The notes beneath the pieces were generated by a model. It was not told the origin of the DNA and searched no databases. It saw nothing but the letters and a program-made list of their open reading frames with translations. A stretch of 64,000 nt of DNA from Bryum argenteum (Eukaryota > Streptophyta > Bryopsida > Bryales > Bryaceae): positions 15,169,001 through 15,233,000 of the forward strand of contig CM073325.1 in the NCBI GenBank assembly GCA_037043015.1, in the 5' to 3' direction. Both the position numbers and the translations under genes were made by a program. Positions 11,043-22,924 of this stretch are shown in pieces. The first letter of the stretch is position 1; the number at the start of each line of letters is the position of its first letter.

Positions 11043-13600
11043 ATGAGCTTATAAATGTAGAGCTCTGGGACATACATGTTGTTTGTAGTCAGTAGAAACT
11101 TCATCATGACACGAGCTCCAGATTCCGGTAGTATCCTTTAACATTTTCATCCGGATATGCTGCACCATTCTACATGTTGCTTTGGTGCGTAGCTGATAGG
11201 CTTCTTTTTGTACAGTATTTGATGGAAGTTTTGTCGATTGTGCTTCCTTGTGGTTGCCATAAATCACTTACAATCACTTTCATCTATCTTGCTTTTGTGG
11301 TTATTTCGGTTATCGTCGTTTTTAATTATGCGTTTGGAATTTAATGCCATGCAAGGAATACGGAGTTACTAATTTCTCGGCTATCGCATTCAGTTGTTTG
11401 TTGAATGGAATCTTTGCGAAGATCATTGTTGCGAGGTGCCCAATGCTTGTCACTCACTCAGGCACAGGAGCGCTAAGAGCTACTATGTAATTAGCATTTG
11501 AATGTAGAAAATTATTTGACATGTTTGAGAGCAGTGGTTAGTATGGATGAAGCATTTATATCTGTATGTGTTGGATACTCGCTTTAGAACTTTTTTAGTT
11601 CTAAGGTTTACGTGTTTGGAAGTTGAGTAAGACTAAATCGTAAGGTTTAATACTTAACTACACAACATCTTAAGGTTAAGTATCATACACAACTAGACAT
11701 TCAGTCAAAGTAATTCAGTCAAAGTAATACAGTCAAAGTAATACAAGTATGCAATTATTGGGTATAACAATTCACAATGATAGAGTTAATTTGTCAAGAC
11801 TATGTTTTATTGTTGTGCCATTGTTCATCTCTTGTTTTGATGAGATGGTTGCATGTGCATGAAAGAAATAGGAGGAAAGAGGTTTTCGGTGAGATTATCA
11901 TTAATTTTGTTCCTTTGACTTTTACAATAGTTCTTTGTAGTTGTTTGTAGAGTTTTATGATGCAATTCTATCTTGGGATGCCACCTAGCTTTTGGAAACG
12001 TCTTCACACACCTATTTATGATTTTTTTGTAGTTATTATTTTGATGTTTTTTCGAGATTTGTTTGGGTTATATGAAGGTGTGGCACCTCCTCGGACTTGA
12101 AGAGAAACTTATTCAAATTTTTTTTATCATTGCCGTTGATGCAAGCAAAGTTCCAATACCATGCATAGACTTGTTGGTCTCACGGACCCTGTTGTAATAT
12201 GTTTACAAATTTGAGCTTACTGGTGCTCGGTTATTGTTTTGTAGGGAAGAAAGTAGTGAAGGTTGTGTTAAATGTTGTACATGAATGTTAATATATCAAG
12301 AATATTTCTCTCAAGAAGGATGAAAAAACAAACATTAAGAAAGTCTTTATGAACCAAAATTGAATCTTTGTATGTGAGCAAATTGCATATGTAAAGATTG
12401 AATCATATGTTTGTCGTATGAGCAATATTGTGGGGTCACAAAAACATATAATCTCTTTTTGCTTACCAACGCAATAAGACGAGTCACATGTGAGAGTTAT
12501 TTAAACTTCCGTAAGATTATATATAGCCAACTGTGTTAACTACAAACTTAGATCCAATTGTTGCAAATCTAAATTAGAAAGATGGAAAAAGAAAGTATTG
12601 TAAGAAAATCACACTTGCTTTTGTGTAAAGAAAAATACTTAATTATAGTGACAACAGAGGATGAAAGCAAACGTTGTTGATGATAGAATCTTCAACTAGA
12701 ATTGGATTGTGCTTTGGAATGCAAGGAAGCAAGGAAGATTTTGAACATGGCAAGATAAATTGAGGGATAGCTAAGAATATACTGAATATCAAGAAAAAGC
12801 TAAAAAATAATTTGATAGCAAAGAGCGAAAATTAATTCAAATATTGTTAGTAGCACAAAGCCTCCTAGGCTAGACAATGCTTAGCTAATATAGTTGGCAA
12901 ATTCTTGCAGTCTTTGGTCATGAATCAAATTTTTGCATATTGGAATTCAAACCTAGACATATTGCCTTGATCACCTTTGGGAAGATAATGTTTGGTACTT
13001 GAAATGAAGAAAGCCTAAATGGACATGGTTACCCTTATGGGTAGACTTTACGTTTGATTATTAATCATGGCGGTCCTAGGGCACATATATGAGGATTCTT
13101 GTTCATTTCGTTTCAAGAATATCTTATCATTTGAGACAACAATTCCTTATATTCTTGGAAGTGCATATTTACGAAGTCATTCTTGTTAACAAACTCCTTA
13201 CTTGTGCAACTTTGGCACTTCCTTACCTTAGATCATTTTATCTTTGAGAATCAAAATGCCGATAGAAAGATGCTTATTAGAAGTGTCAACACTTATATCC
13301 AAGTTGCAAGCTAAACTACAATGTTTTTGGAACGTACTCATGCAAAAGGATGATTTTCTATGTTGTAAAAAGGTAAGCATGCGAGAATCCACCCCTCATC
13401 AATACATCTAGATTTCCTCAAAGATTCTTACATCAACTCTATATATTAGTGATCTTGTTTTAAAGAAGTTAATTGAAATTCACATCTTCATGACTACATC
13501 TGACTCTTCTCAAGTTACTACTTGTATTATAGAATGACAATATTTTTACTAATTATGTTTAGCACAAGTTCAACAACAATCAACGATGCAACTATGTTCC
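11043..13600. other. intergenic, no gene recognised
   Basis: About 2.5 kb of AT-rich sequence with only short, uninformative open frames. A small direct repeat of 'cagtcaaagtaat' occurs three times at 11700-11750. The 3' untranslated region of LEAFY must lie in the first few hundred bases. Confidence 0.5.
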
Positions 13601-13602
13601 CC

Positions 13603-13609
13603 TATAAAA
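13603..13609 (+). promoter_or_regulatory. TATA-like box before DUF642 gene 1
   Basis: tataaaa in the context 'cccctataaaagac', 33 bp before the chosen ATG at 13642. If used, the leader would be only about 10 nt, so either the leader is very short or the box is not the functional one. Confidence 0.35.
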
Positions 13610-13641
13610 GACACTTTTAGAACAAAGTGGCGGTTTATGGC

Positions 13642-15107
13642 ATGTCCATATTAGTATTGTGGGTAGCAATACTCTTGCCTACCTTGGTGATTGGGATGCA
13701 AATGAAAAACAACAACGCTGATGTCTTTGTTGGAAGTCAAGCAGCATCACCACCACCAGGTACTTGCAAACGGTATTACAATGCATCCTTGTGTATGGGA
13801 TCTTTCCTCATACTAAGAATGAACGATTTGTTAAGTTTCACTTGCAACACAACGTTCTTAAGTAGACGTTGATCTTATCCAGGTACCACTGTACCATGTT
13901 TTACTAAAGGGCATTTTGTGTTCAAATACTTAATTGTGCAGGTACAGAGCCAACATCAAATGAGAAGCATTTCTTCAACGGCAACTTCGAGTTGATCAAC
14001 CTCACAAGCAACGGTACAACGGTGGCGGACGCGACCATGATACCCAACTGGATACCCGGAGGAGCGGGGGTGCAAATCGTGCAAAGCTCCACATACCAGA
14101 TGTCGAATTACGAGCCTGGCGGCGGCGTGTTTGCCATCCACTTGAACAACCCCACTGCTACCGGGAATACTACACAAGGGTCGTTGGCGTCATGGAACTT
14201 CTCTTGGAATCCGGAACCAGCAAATCTTTATACTGTGCAATATGATTGTGCTCGCTTGCCCGACGGGCCCGTTAATATCGTACCTGCAGTCAAAGTCTCC
14301 TCCATGACTGGTAACGCACCCTCCATTCTCATGGAATATGACCACATTAATTACTAACTTCTACACTCGGAGCAGTTCAGAAGTAGAGTGGTACCTAGAT
14401 AAGATCAACCTCGTTAAGATCAACGTCTAGTTAAGAACGTTGTCCCTGCCCTTTTATTATGCAAAGAGGCATTGTTTTGTTATGGTCAATGCTTGGATAA
14501 GATCAACGTTGTTGTCTGTCCGAAAACGTTTATCTAATCCAAGCACCAGTGTAACACATAGGGGGCTCCCTCGTGAGCAAGATATCAACCAACTAGAGAA
14601 CTAATATGGGGGATTTTTTTTACATGTAAAAACTCTCAAATCTTCAATTGGCATGGTAGTCATTTCACAAAATAGAGAAATTCGGAATTCCTTTTCCAAT
14701 CTAAACTTCATGATTATGTCAAAATTTAGTATAATAATCTAAGTGAAAAATTTGGCAAAATTGAACTTTGAGAGGTGGATGTGTGTGTAGGGATAGTGAC
14801 GAACTATTTCACGTTGCATGTGCCACATTATAACATGAGCGACACTCCCAAGAGTATGACATGGACTCGCAAAAGCTTCGTCTTCATGGGCACGGGTGCC
14901 AACACGAGTCTATTGTTCGAGAGCATGTCCGGCACCTACGGCCCGCTCATCGACAACGTGGTTATCTTGAAAGGGGTGCATATCCTCCACGATGCTGCTC
15001 CTTCCATGTGCCATAGCATCATCATGCGCTCCATCCTCACCCTCGCCATTTCCATCTATCTTTCCACTAGCGGCAACTTGTGCCATCTTGCATCCAACAA
15101 GATGTAA
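13642..15107 (+). CDS. DUF642 family secreted cell-wall protein, single module, GPI-type tail
   Basis: Exons 13642-13759, 13942-14310 and 14791-15107 join in phase 1 at both introns, giving 267 residues. ATG 13642 is preferred because it starts a clean signal peptide (MSILVLWVAILLPTLVIG). After a proline-rich linker comes one galactose-binding-like module: FFNGNFEL near its start, PNWIPGGAGVQIV in the middle, YTVQYDCARLPDG, and the closing GTYGPLIDNVVILKG, the usual DUF642 ending. The C terminus has a hydrophobic run (SIIMRSILTLAISIYL) then a short hydrophilic end, so GPI anchoring is possible but not clean. Most DUF642 proteins have two tandem modules of about 370 residues in total; this one has one. 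Characterised members bind cell-wall polysaccharide and pectin methylesterase. It is paralogous to the gene at 17284. Confidence 0.75.
14386..14555. repeat. short inverted-repeat element in an intron of DUF642 gene 1
   Basis: A 'tggtacctagataagatcaac' motif at about 14388 recurs as 'gataagatcaacg' near 14498 and inverted as 'gttgatcttatccaggtacc' at about 13868-13888. This suggests fragments of a small MITE in both introns of the gene. No target duplication identified. Confidence 0.35.
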
Positions 15108-15164
15108 AATTGGAAGCTTTCAATGATGTGAGCTCATTTGTGGGCCTTCAAATTATCTTATGAA

Positions 15165-15265
15165 GTGAAACTCCAACCTATTTAGAGGCTGGCGTGAATA
15201 GAGTGTTCATTTGACCTATCCTTGCCTGGATGTATGCCCAGAGGTCATCACACCAATGGCGAGAA
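15165..15265 (-). mobile_element. SINE 3'-tail fragment
   Basis: On the minus strand it matches the tail of the complete SINE copy at 50570-50910: 'gggcatacatcc', then 'gaacactctattca', 'cctctaaataggttg(g/a)agttt'. It lies just after the stop codon of DUF642 gene 1. The tRNA-like head is absent, as expected for 5'-truncated copies. Confidence 0.6.
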
Positions 15266-17283
15266 TTATTTCATCAATATCTTATTTCAGTTTGGAGTTG
15301 TTGCAAGCTAGAGAACACAAGGATACTATTATGATATGAAAATTTTGGACACTCATTCCATTATTAATAACTGATTATCATAGTGGACAATGTTGTTAAC
15401 TTGAAGATAATTTCTTCTACTAGTGCTCTTATAGAGTTGTGCACGCATCAGTTGTATCAGATACATGACATGTGCAACAAACCTCATTTGTTGAATATGG
15501 CCTATGTTGTCTCAATGATTAGCCAATGAAGAGTTCTACTTTTGAGGTTTCACGTTGATATCTAAGGCTTCTATGCTATGTGAAAAATCTAACTTCAAAG
15601 TATCACTCACTATATAGATATCCAAGCATTACTTTCTCTAAGTACTAAATTTGTTGGAAATTTTCAAGATTTCTAGGCGACGCTAATTCTTCAAAGTGTA
15701 GAATTATCAACTATAAAATTACCAAGAATAAATATGCTTATTTTTGTGGTGCTCAAAGAGAGGGGTTTTTCTTGAATGCATTTATTACCAAAAGAAGCCT
15801 TAGACATTTTTATATGCTTATTTTTAATACTGCACACTAAAAATGACAACGTTAATGGTATACTATTCAATTACGCTCATTCAAAAGTTTGTGACATTCT
15901 GGTACCTTGGTGCATGAATTGGCAAGTTTTACTTTGCTAACTATTTTAGTATGAGGTATTATTGATAATAAGCTATTCATGTGTAAAGTAGGAAATCAAG
16001 AAATTAGAAGAGAGATATGTGCACCAATATTCAATGCACTGATATGACTAAATAAGGAAGATTCATATATAATATTGGTCATTGGGTGAAAAGATTTTGA
16101 GCTTGGGTTGAAGCTAAGAATTCACAACGAAGCTACTTTATGAAATATATTATGATTTTGAAGTAAAATAAGAAGCCTCTTATCGTATACTAATTTCAGT
16201 AGTAGTTGGAGTGCCTTAATTTTCTTGGTGTAATCCTACTATGGAATTAGCTCTTGTCGTGTAATTTATTTCTAAAGTATAATTCTATTATTTACTCTCA
16301 TAAAATCTACATCAAAATTTGCTTGATGCTTCTAGATAGAAATTGTAAGATTTTGAGCTCCATAGAGTTTTCATGAAAAAACAAGTGAAATACACATTCT
16401 AATTGTACAATAAGTGGCCCCCACCTTCAATCAATTTAAGAATGTAACTTAAGCTTGCTATCTTCTAGTGTATGACCAAATACTTAAAACCACTTGACAA
16501 AAGAACTCACCAATAAGGATATATATATAAAATTCTTATATCCTTTGGATAAAGTGTCCGTTGAAGTTGGATGAATTTTTTAAAAAAAGTTAACTCTTCA
16601 TCAAATAATCAAGTGTTAGTGTAGGCATAAAGTTAGAGTGTCTCTTTGTAATCAAGCCAAATCCAACTTACCATTACCAATAAGTTTGCCTCCAATATGT
16701 AATGATTCAACAATGATTCTATAAAGAGAAATACAATCCCACAATGAATTTCTACATACTTCAATGCAGCCAATAGAAGCCCTCTTAACCATTATATTCC
16801 TTACGATTGACAAGAAAAATTATCTCAAACTTTAGATCTCTTAACTAAACAAAACAATAATCCTACGACAAACAATTAATTTAATGATGAATGGCATTCT
16901 TGTGTGCATACACAAGAATTTGCGGCCTCTACATTCTTTGCTTGAGTTGAGCATGACCATGGGGTGGCAACTCTTATATGATAAAAGAAGGTTTCGGAAT
17001 TTGAATGCTTTGAATGCTTCAGCAAGAGATCATTTTAGGGTATGAATGCTCACACTTTTTTACGCTCTTATATGATTCCATTATGAAGTGAAGGAAGGGA
17101 AGAGCTCTTGAAGATGGCGATAAATGTGTCGAATAATACAGACATATCCGAAAATGTGTCGAAGAAGACAACCCTCCATAGTAGTTGCCAATATGCACAT
17201 ATTTGGTGATCAATAACAAGTGAAAGAAAGAGATTTGCTTGGTGAACCCCATGAAGCACTTTATATTGAAATATGTCAATTCC
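15266..17283. other. intergenic, no gene recognised
   Basis: About 2 kb of AT-rich DNA between the two DUF642 genes; nothing supported as coding or structured. Confidence 0.5.
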
Positions 17284-20200
17284 ATGAAGTTTGCAACATA
17301 CTTGTTTTGGTTGGTGAATTTTATGCCGATAGTCGGAGCTGATCCTACAAATCTCCTTCAAAACGGCGACTTCAATGTACAAGGCTTTGTGTTTGACGAG
17401 TACCCCGTCATGGACGTCATCAGCACAGGTAGCTGACACGTTTTTATACGATTTTGTTGAATTGTCAATATCAATCACTTGTGCGAGCACTAGTAGAAAA
17501 TGGCAGTAGAAGTGACGGTAATAATGACTCAACCGTAATGACACATAGTGCGTATTTTAATTGTGCTTTTAATGACATCACAATAAATTATAATATTTGT
17601 CACTTTTCCTTAATTTTTTTACTAATCTATTAGGGTGCGGTATGCTTATTACAACCCAAAAAAAAATAAAGAAAAAGTAACGAATATCATAATTTATTTT
17701 TATGTTATTAGAAGCACAATTAAAACTGACACTTTGTGTCATTACAGTCAAGTCATTACAGCCGTCACTTTTAGTGTCATTTTCTACTAGTGGAGTTTGA
17801 GGATAGATTCATATAGAATGAGATTGTTTGTTTGTGCGGTTGTCAAATCTTTGTTATTGATCACTTCATGTTTTTTTCATGAGCTACATAGTTCAACATA
17901 GTGTATTTATTTTTCCCTTTCCTCTATTAATTTTCTAGTCTATAATTCTCCACCTCATTTTTTTTCCCATTTTCCTCTAGGGTCAAATAAACAAAATTGA
18001 TGTTTCTTTCCTTCTTTGTGCCTCTTTCCATAAAGTAGAGAGAATTGAGTGCAATATCCATGCATACCAATGAGAATTTTCCCTTGAGTGAAGCAATGGA
18101 ATGTGGCAGATAGCACAAGGTGGAGAGTGTGAACAATGGGTCCCTCGAGAGGGGGAAGTAGTATTGTTCTAATTTCCTCTTGTCCGGTGGCCATCGGGAT
18201 ATTAGCATTTTGAACGGACACTTCATTCACGCCGGCCCCTTAGAAAGGACCGGAGTTTCTATCTTATCTATCCTATCTGGTGTGGCAGGGATAAATACAT
18301 TGGTGCCATACTGGGTAGCAACGCAAGGCGGAGTACAAATGTTGGATGCAAGTGCGTACCAAGGGCCCGTGGGGGTGAATGTAACAACATTGTTGCATCT
18401 TAACTTCAAGGCGGGGCCGGGGAAGTTGGTGAGCATGCCCATATACACGTTGCGTGATGGCGCATTGTACACTGTAACATGCTTTCTCGCGGACAACCCG
18501 GACGGCGGTCCCATTTTCAAAACCATGCGCATGGAGATTGTCGACATCTTTGGCAAGCACATAGGGGAGAAACTCGAACCTTTTGTTGTTAGTAATCACA
18601 GCACCGTTCGCACTGCCATCCTTTGGCAGACTGTCGCCTTCAATGTACGCGGCACAGGCATGCCCTTCATTCCAACCCTCACCCCTTTGCCCATCTTCCT
18701 ATTTCTAACTTTCTTGTATTTACAAATATCTAAAGTACCTTGAAAGGTAGTTTTTTTTTTTTTTAATGAAAAGCTTGTTTGTTATGTTTGAATGCCTTTT
18801 ACGGTAAGCATCTACTACCATATCCAATAAATTGGATATATTCCAAGTTTCATTTGTGAAGGTGCTATACCCATTCCAAGCCCCATGTTAAATGTTAAAT
18901 CCTTACACAATCGCTTGAATACACTTAAGTATGCTACTATTAGACTCAATATACTCATTTGGCATGCTCCATTAGCTACGCTTGATTATGCCCACTTTTT
19001 TCATGGAGATTTCCCAATTTACTTATTTTTGATATCCTAATTATATTAAATATAAAATGTTTTCTCTATTTACTTATTTTTTATATCCTAGTTATATTAA
19101 ATATATAATTTTTTTCAATCAAATAAATGAAAAATTATAAGAAAAGGTGAATAGACCTCATTTTGCAGGTAAGCCGGCGTATCTAACAGTGGACTCTAAT
19201 ACACCAGGCTCATATGGTCCTCTTGTGTCCAATATCCAAGTCTCCCTTAGCAACATTGTTGAGAATGGAAGCTTTGAAACTCTTGACACATCTATAAGCC
19301 AAAGTAACTTAACTTACTTTGTGGTAAGTAGTATAAAAAATCCCGAAAGAACCACTCATTGTACAGTTGCATTCTTAAGAATCAAAACGAAAAGTTTAGC
19401 AAATAGATAGCATTTGTTTTTCAACATAATCATATATAGGGTGTTTACTTACAAATTAGCATTTTTTTTACAAAATTATATTGATATCTTAGAGAAATTA
19501 TGAGTTGCTACATACATTACACAAATTGATGTTTTGGTACGATTGTTAGGACCTCATAGTATTTTCCTTGTAGGTAAGTATAACACATATCTCAATCCAT
19601 GTTAGCTTCCCACGTATTTACTATCAATCTATATGCGACTATAAAGAGTAAAATTTAATTTTCAAGAAACCCTCTTTAACCCTTAAACGTCATATGCTTT
19701 CCTGATACCACACCCAAAATCTCTTTTAAACTCCATTTTTAGCACTATTCTATTTTTAATTTGCTTGAGCTATATTCTAAGAAAGTATAGATCTCTTTAA
19801 GGTGCCCAGTTTGGAATTCTAAAGATTCCATTTGGTATAATGGAGTGTAAGTTATGAGCAAGATTCTCTCAAAAAAAAACCCAACCCCTCGGGCTGGGTC
19901 TGACGTTTAAGGGTTAATACTATGCAAACACCTATCATATGCAAACATCTATTAGGGATGTTTGAGCTTCATATTAATTTGTGCCCACTTCGAGATGGAA
20001 TTAATTGTTAATATGAATATCATGTTTTCCAAGTCACTTTTTTTGGTTTTTCAATTGAATTAATTTCCTCTAACCTTCATTATTCTATATTTTTTTGTCT
20101 TATTTTGAAGAATGTATCATATACCATTATTCTTTTAGGATTTTGTAACATAGAGAACCATCTTACAGGTTTTAACTGCACCTTCATCCTCAATCACCAA

Positions 20201-22561
20201 ATGGGTGGTGGAGGCAGGAAGTTTAAAAATTGCCTCCGCCGGACGATACCAAGCTTCTACTGACAATACAGCCGTAATGCTTGACCTCAATGCCGTGGAA
20301 CAAGCTGCCGTCGTTAGTACCACCTTCGCGATCAAACCAGGCACGGCGCATGTGTTGTTGTTTGACGCAGCTATCAACCCCGAGCAACAAATGCCAATGC
20401 AAGGCCAGGTACATAGATGTACATCTCATCTAAATTGTGTTTGACAAATGAATAGGAATTTTGTTTAACAAGACAACCCTGGTCTACATGTATGATGCAT
20501 GTTCTATGTTGTTGCGGACATGTAAGATGTGTTAGTGTACACAACAATCTTGAATCTAGTGGGGAACGTCCCTTTATCATTGTTTCACTCAAGTGGAATC
20601 ATTGTCAAACTCTTATAGTTAACCACATGTTTAAAACTAAATCATTTCAAAGGCTCTTGCCCCTTGATTTTGAAATATTGACTTTGCACACGTTATACTA
20701 GATAAATATAGGCATCAATTCTAAGAAATTGATCCCTCAAAAAACCTTGTCCATGTATACCAAGAATGTTCAATAAGATCAAACTTCTTATGAAAAGCAA
20801 AACCTCCAATTGTGGAAATATCTCAAACAAGAGTCAACCATTTTTTTTCCTTTGAGAGAGTATTAAACCTCATGGTCCATCAAGGATTTGGTATCTCTAC
20901 AAATGCACGTGTTTAGTCATCGTAAGAAAATGATTTAAGAATACATGCAATCATCATCTTGGAAACAATTACTAATCAAACATGTTGCATGGAGTTCTAT
21001 AGTAAGTGTCAAGCATCAAGCCATGTCTTTTTCAAACATCGTGATATGTCAACAATGTGACGACCAACGAAACCGAACTTCTACTTTTATACAAGAGAAT
21101 ACACTCAAACAACCACTTTACTGCAGAGTGCTTCCCCGTATTTTCCTATAGAGTTTCCATCGTGACAGGGATTAGTAGTTTTATACCATTGTTGTTGTGG
21201 CATGTGGGCATACAATCAAGGGTAGTTCGAACGGACACTATATTCATGCCAACCCTCACGGGCTTGATGTACTTCTTCTTAACCCCTAAACATCACTAGT
21301 GTTGAAAAACAACATTTTGGATGAAGGGCAGAAACTTTGAAGGGCCATTACTTCTTCATTCGGACTACGTTTTGGACGAAATCACTTGGTTTAAGTCACA
21401 AATCAAGTCTAGTTTCTGTGGTAGAAATTAATAAGCCATATAGTAAAGTGTTATTAAATGGCTTGCATTTTAGTGAAGGCAGTTTTTGTTTTTGGATTTT
21501 CAAGATTTGGCATGTTTTACTAGATCAAGCCAATTATGTGAGATCAAAAGTAGTTTGTCACAAACTTTTTTTTTTTTGCATGAGTGAAGTATTTAGATGC
21601 ATCTCAACAACTTTGTAGTTGGAAGATTTTGATCCAGATAGCTTTGGTAATGGATTTTTAATGATGTTTCTACAATAATAAAAGTGAAAAAAATTGGATG
21701 ATTTTTGAAGAGCTAAATCTCCATTATCCACCGTTAGATTATGAAATGGATTCCAATCATAGTCTATCTTTTCACCTTGACCGGATTGTAGACGTACTGA
21801 AGATACAACATGAATTTGAGTGCAAGGGTCTAGCTTTTCCTTTGTAAGATGTTTGGCACTTTGCATTGAACCAAGATATTTTTTTGATGAATTTTTTTGG
21901 TATGATATCATGAAGATGAACAAAGTTTTAGTTGGTGATATTTTGATTGCAAATATCATGTTGGTAGTATTTTCACTTCAAAGATTGTTTTTGATAGCCT
22001 GTTTTTGGTAGCGCATAAAAACGTCATGATCTTGCAATATATAAGATCCCATGACCTAAGTTTTGGTAACACATGATCTACAACAAGTCTACTACAAGTT
22101 GAGATCTAATAGCTTATCTTTATTTTCATCTATGTCACTGTCACTTTCTTCAGGTGTTGGTGATAGTACAAGGACAACCAAGTGCAGCTTTTTTATTGAA
22201 CAAGGCAGTGGATATGGACAGCACAGGATTCTCCGTTGATAGCGTGGGCTGGAACACATACGAGTTTGAATTCACGACCGGGAAAGAGGACATCAAGGTG
22301 AAGGTCACATTTCAAAGCAAAATGTTCGGCAGCTTCGGTCCCTTGTTGGACAACGTATGTTGCTTCGAAGTCATCAAGAGCCTCAAGAACGCCAATGAGA
22401 CCATCTCCAATGTACCTGCCGATGTTGCTGCCTCCAGCTTCGGTTGGTTCTCTAAACTGCGAAGTGGAGCTCCACACCATTTTACATTCAACTCATCTCT
22501 TCTTTTTACATCTCTTCTAATGGAACTTCTTCTTCTTCTTTCTATTCTAAGTCCGTATTGA
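17284..22561 (+). CDS. DUF642 family secreted cell-wall protein, two modules, GPI-type tail
   Basis: Five exons (17284-17428, 18289-18657, 19169-19323, 20169-20408, 22154-22561) join in phase to 438 residues. ATG 17284 gives a compact signal peptide (MKFATYLFWLVNFMPIVGAD). Module 1 begins LLQNGDFNVQG, continues LVPYWVATQGGVQML and YTVTCFLADNPDGG, and closes SYGPLVSNIQV. Module 2 begins IVENGSFETLD, continues ITKWVVEAGSLKI and closes SFGPLLDNVCCFEV. The end (LLFTSLLMELLLLLSILSPY) is a strong candidate GPI-attachment signal. Introns are long and hold transposons (a CACTA MITE, a TTAA element, a SINE tail). The intron after exon 2 needs a GC donor (CACAG|GCATGC at 18658) to keep the frame; reading through instead adds a hydrophobic tail and a stop at 18743. 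Predicted location: cell surface/wall. Confidence 0.75.
17488..17792. mobile_element. CACTA-type MITE with 3-bp target duplication
   Basis: A 305-bp element with inverted ends CACTAGTAGAAAATG(G/A)CA, flanked on both sides by GAG (17485-17487 and 17793-17795). The interior is largely self-complementary (sub-terminal 'agtgacgg' and 'ccgtcact'). It lies in the first intron of DUF642 gene 2. CACTA elements generate 3-bp duplications, which fits. A truncated relative is at 44871-45004. Confidence 0.8.
19680..19913. mobile_element. TTAA-flanked MITE, 234 bp (CCCTTAAACGTC termini)
   Basis: Perfect inverted ends CCCTTAAACGTC / GACGTTTAAGGG, with TTAA immediately outside both (19676-19679, 19914-19917). 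Located in an intron of DUF642 gene 2. The interior is unlike the 360-bp family at 57.5-60.8 kb but the terminal 12 bp are the same. TTAA duplication with C-rich termini is the piggyBac pattern; family assignment is inferred. Confidence 0.65.
21130..21290 (+). mobile_element. SINE 3'-tail fragment in an intron
   Basis: Matches the tail family: 'gggattagtagttttatacc', 'gtgggcatacaatcaagggt', 'cgaacggacactatattcat', 'ccaaccctcacgggcttgat', ending in a ttcttctt run. Head absent. Plus-strand orientation, in the last intron of DUF642 gene 2. Confidence 0.6.
21310..22010 (+). repeat. dispersed ~700-bp AT-rich repeat, copy 1
   Basis: Similar to 28320-29030 in the same orientation: shared 'aactttgaag(a/g)gccat', 'ggtagaaa', 'ttagt(g/c)aaggca', 'gcatgttttac', ending near 'tcacttcaaag'. 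Part of it recurs inverted at about 33340-33660. Non-coding; no termini identified. Confidence 0.5.
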
Positions 22562-22924
22562 TATCGACTTGGAAGTCCAACATCACATTGTTTGGTCTTG
22601 AATTGAGTTAGATTTCTTTCGTTTTTGTACTTGACAATCAATGACACAGTAGAAAGAAAGATTGAGATGGGATTGAAAAAGGCTAAGTCATTCTCATTAG
22701 ATTGAGATGAACCGTGCGAAGATGTTTCTTTATAGTTACACCATCAGGTCACAAAACTTCATAAACACAAAAGAGTGTACAGATGAAGCTAGCTCGACCT
22801 GACAATAAATATGCACATGGAAATCAAATCTACGCTATTCAGAAAAACAATCCATCCATCCTACGAGGAAAGAATTCAAAATTTTCTTCTGCAGTAGATA
22901 AAATCAAGTCCGTCTTGAAAGCAG

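Noticed and set aside
18180-18290. Upstream extension of DUF642 gene 2 exon 2 containing an ILNGHFIHAG stretch
   Set aside because: It resembles a module start, but exon 1 already supplies NGDF and splices in phase to the acceptor at 18288; using the extension would duplicate the motif.
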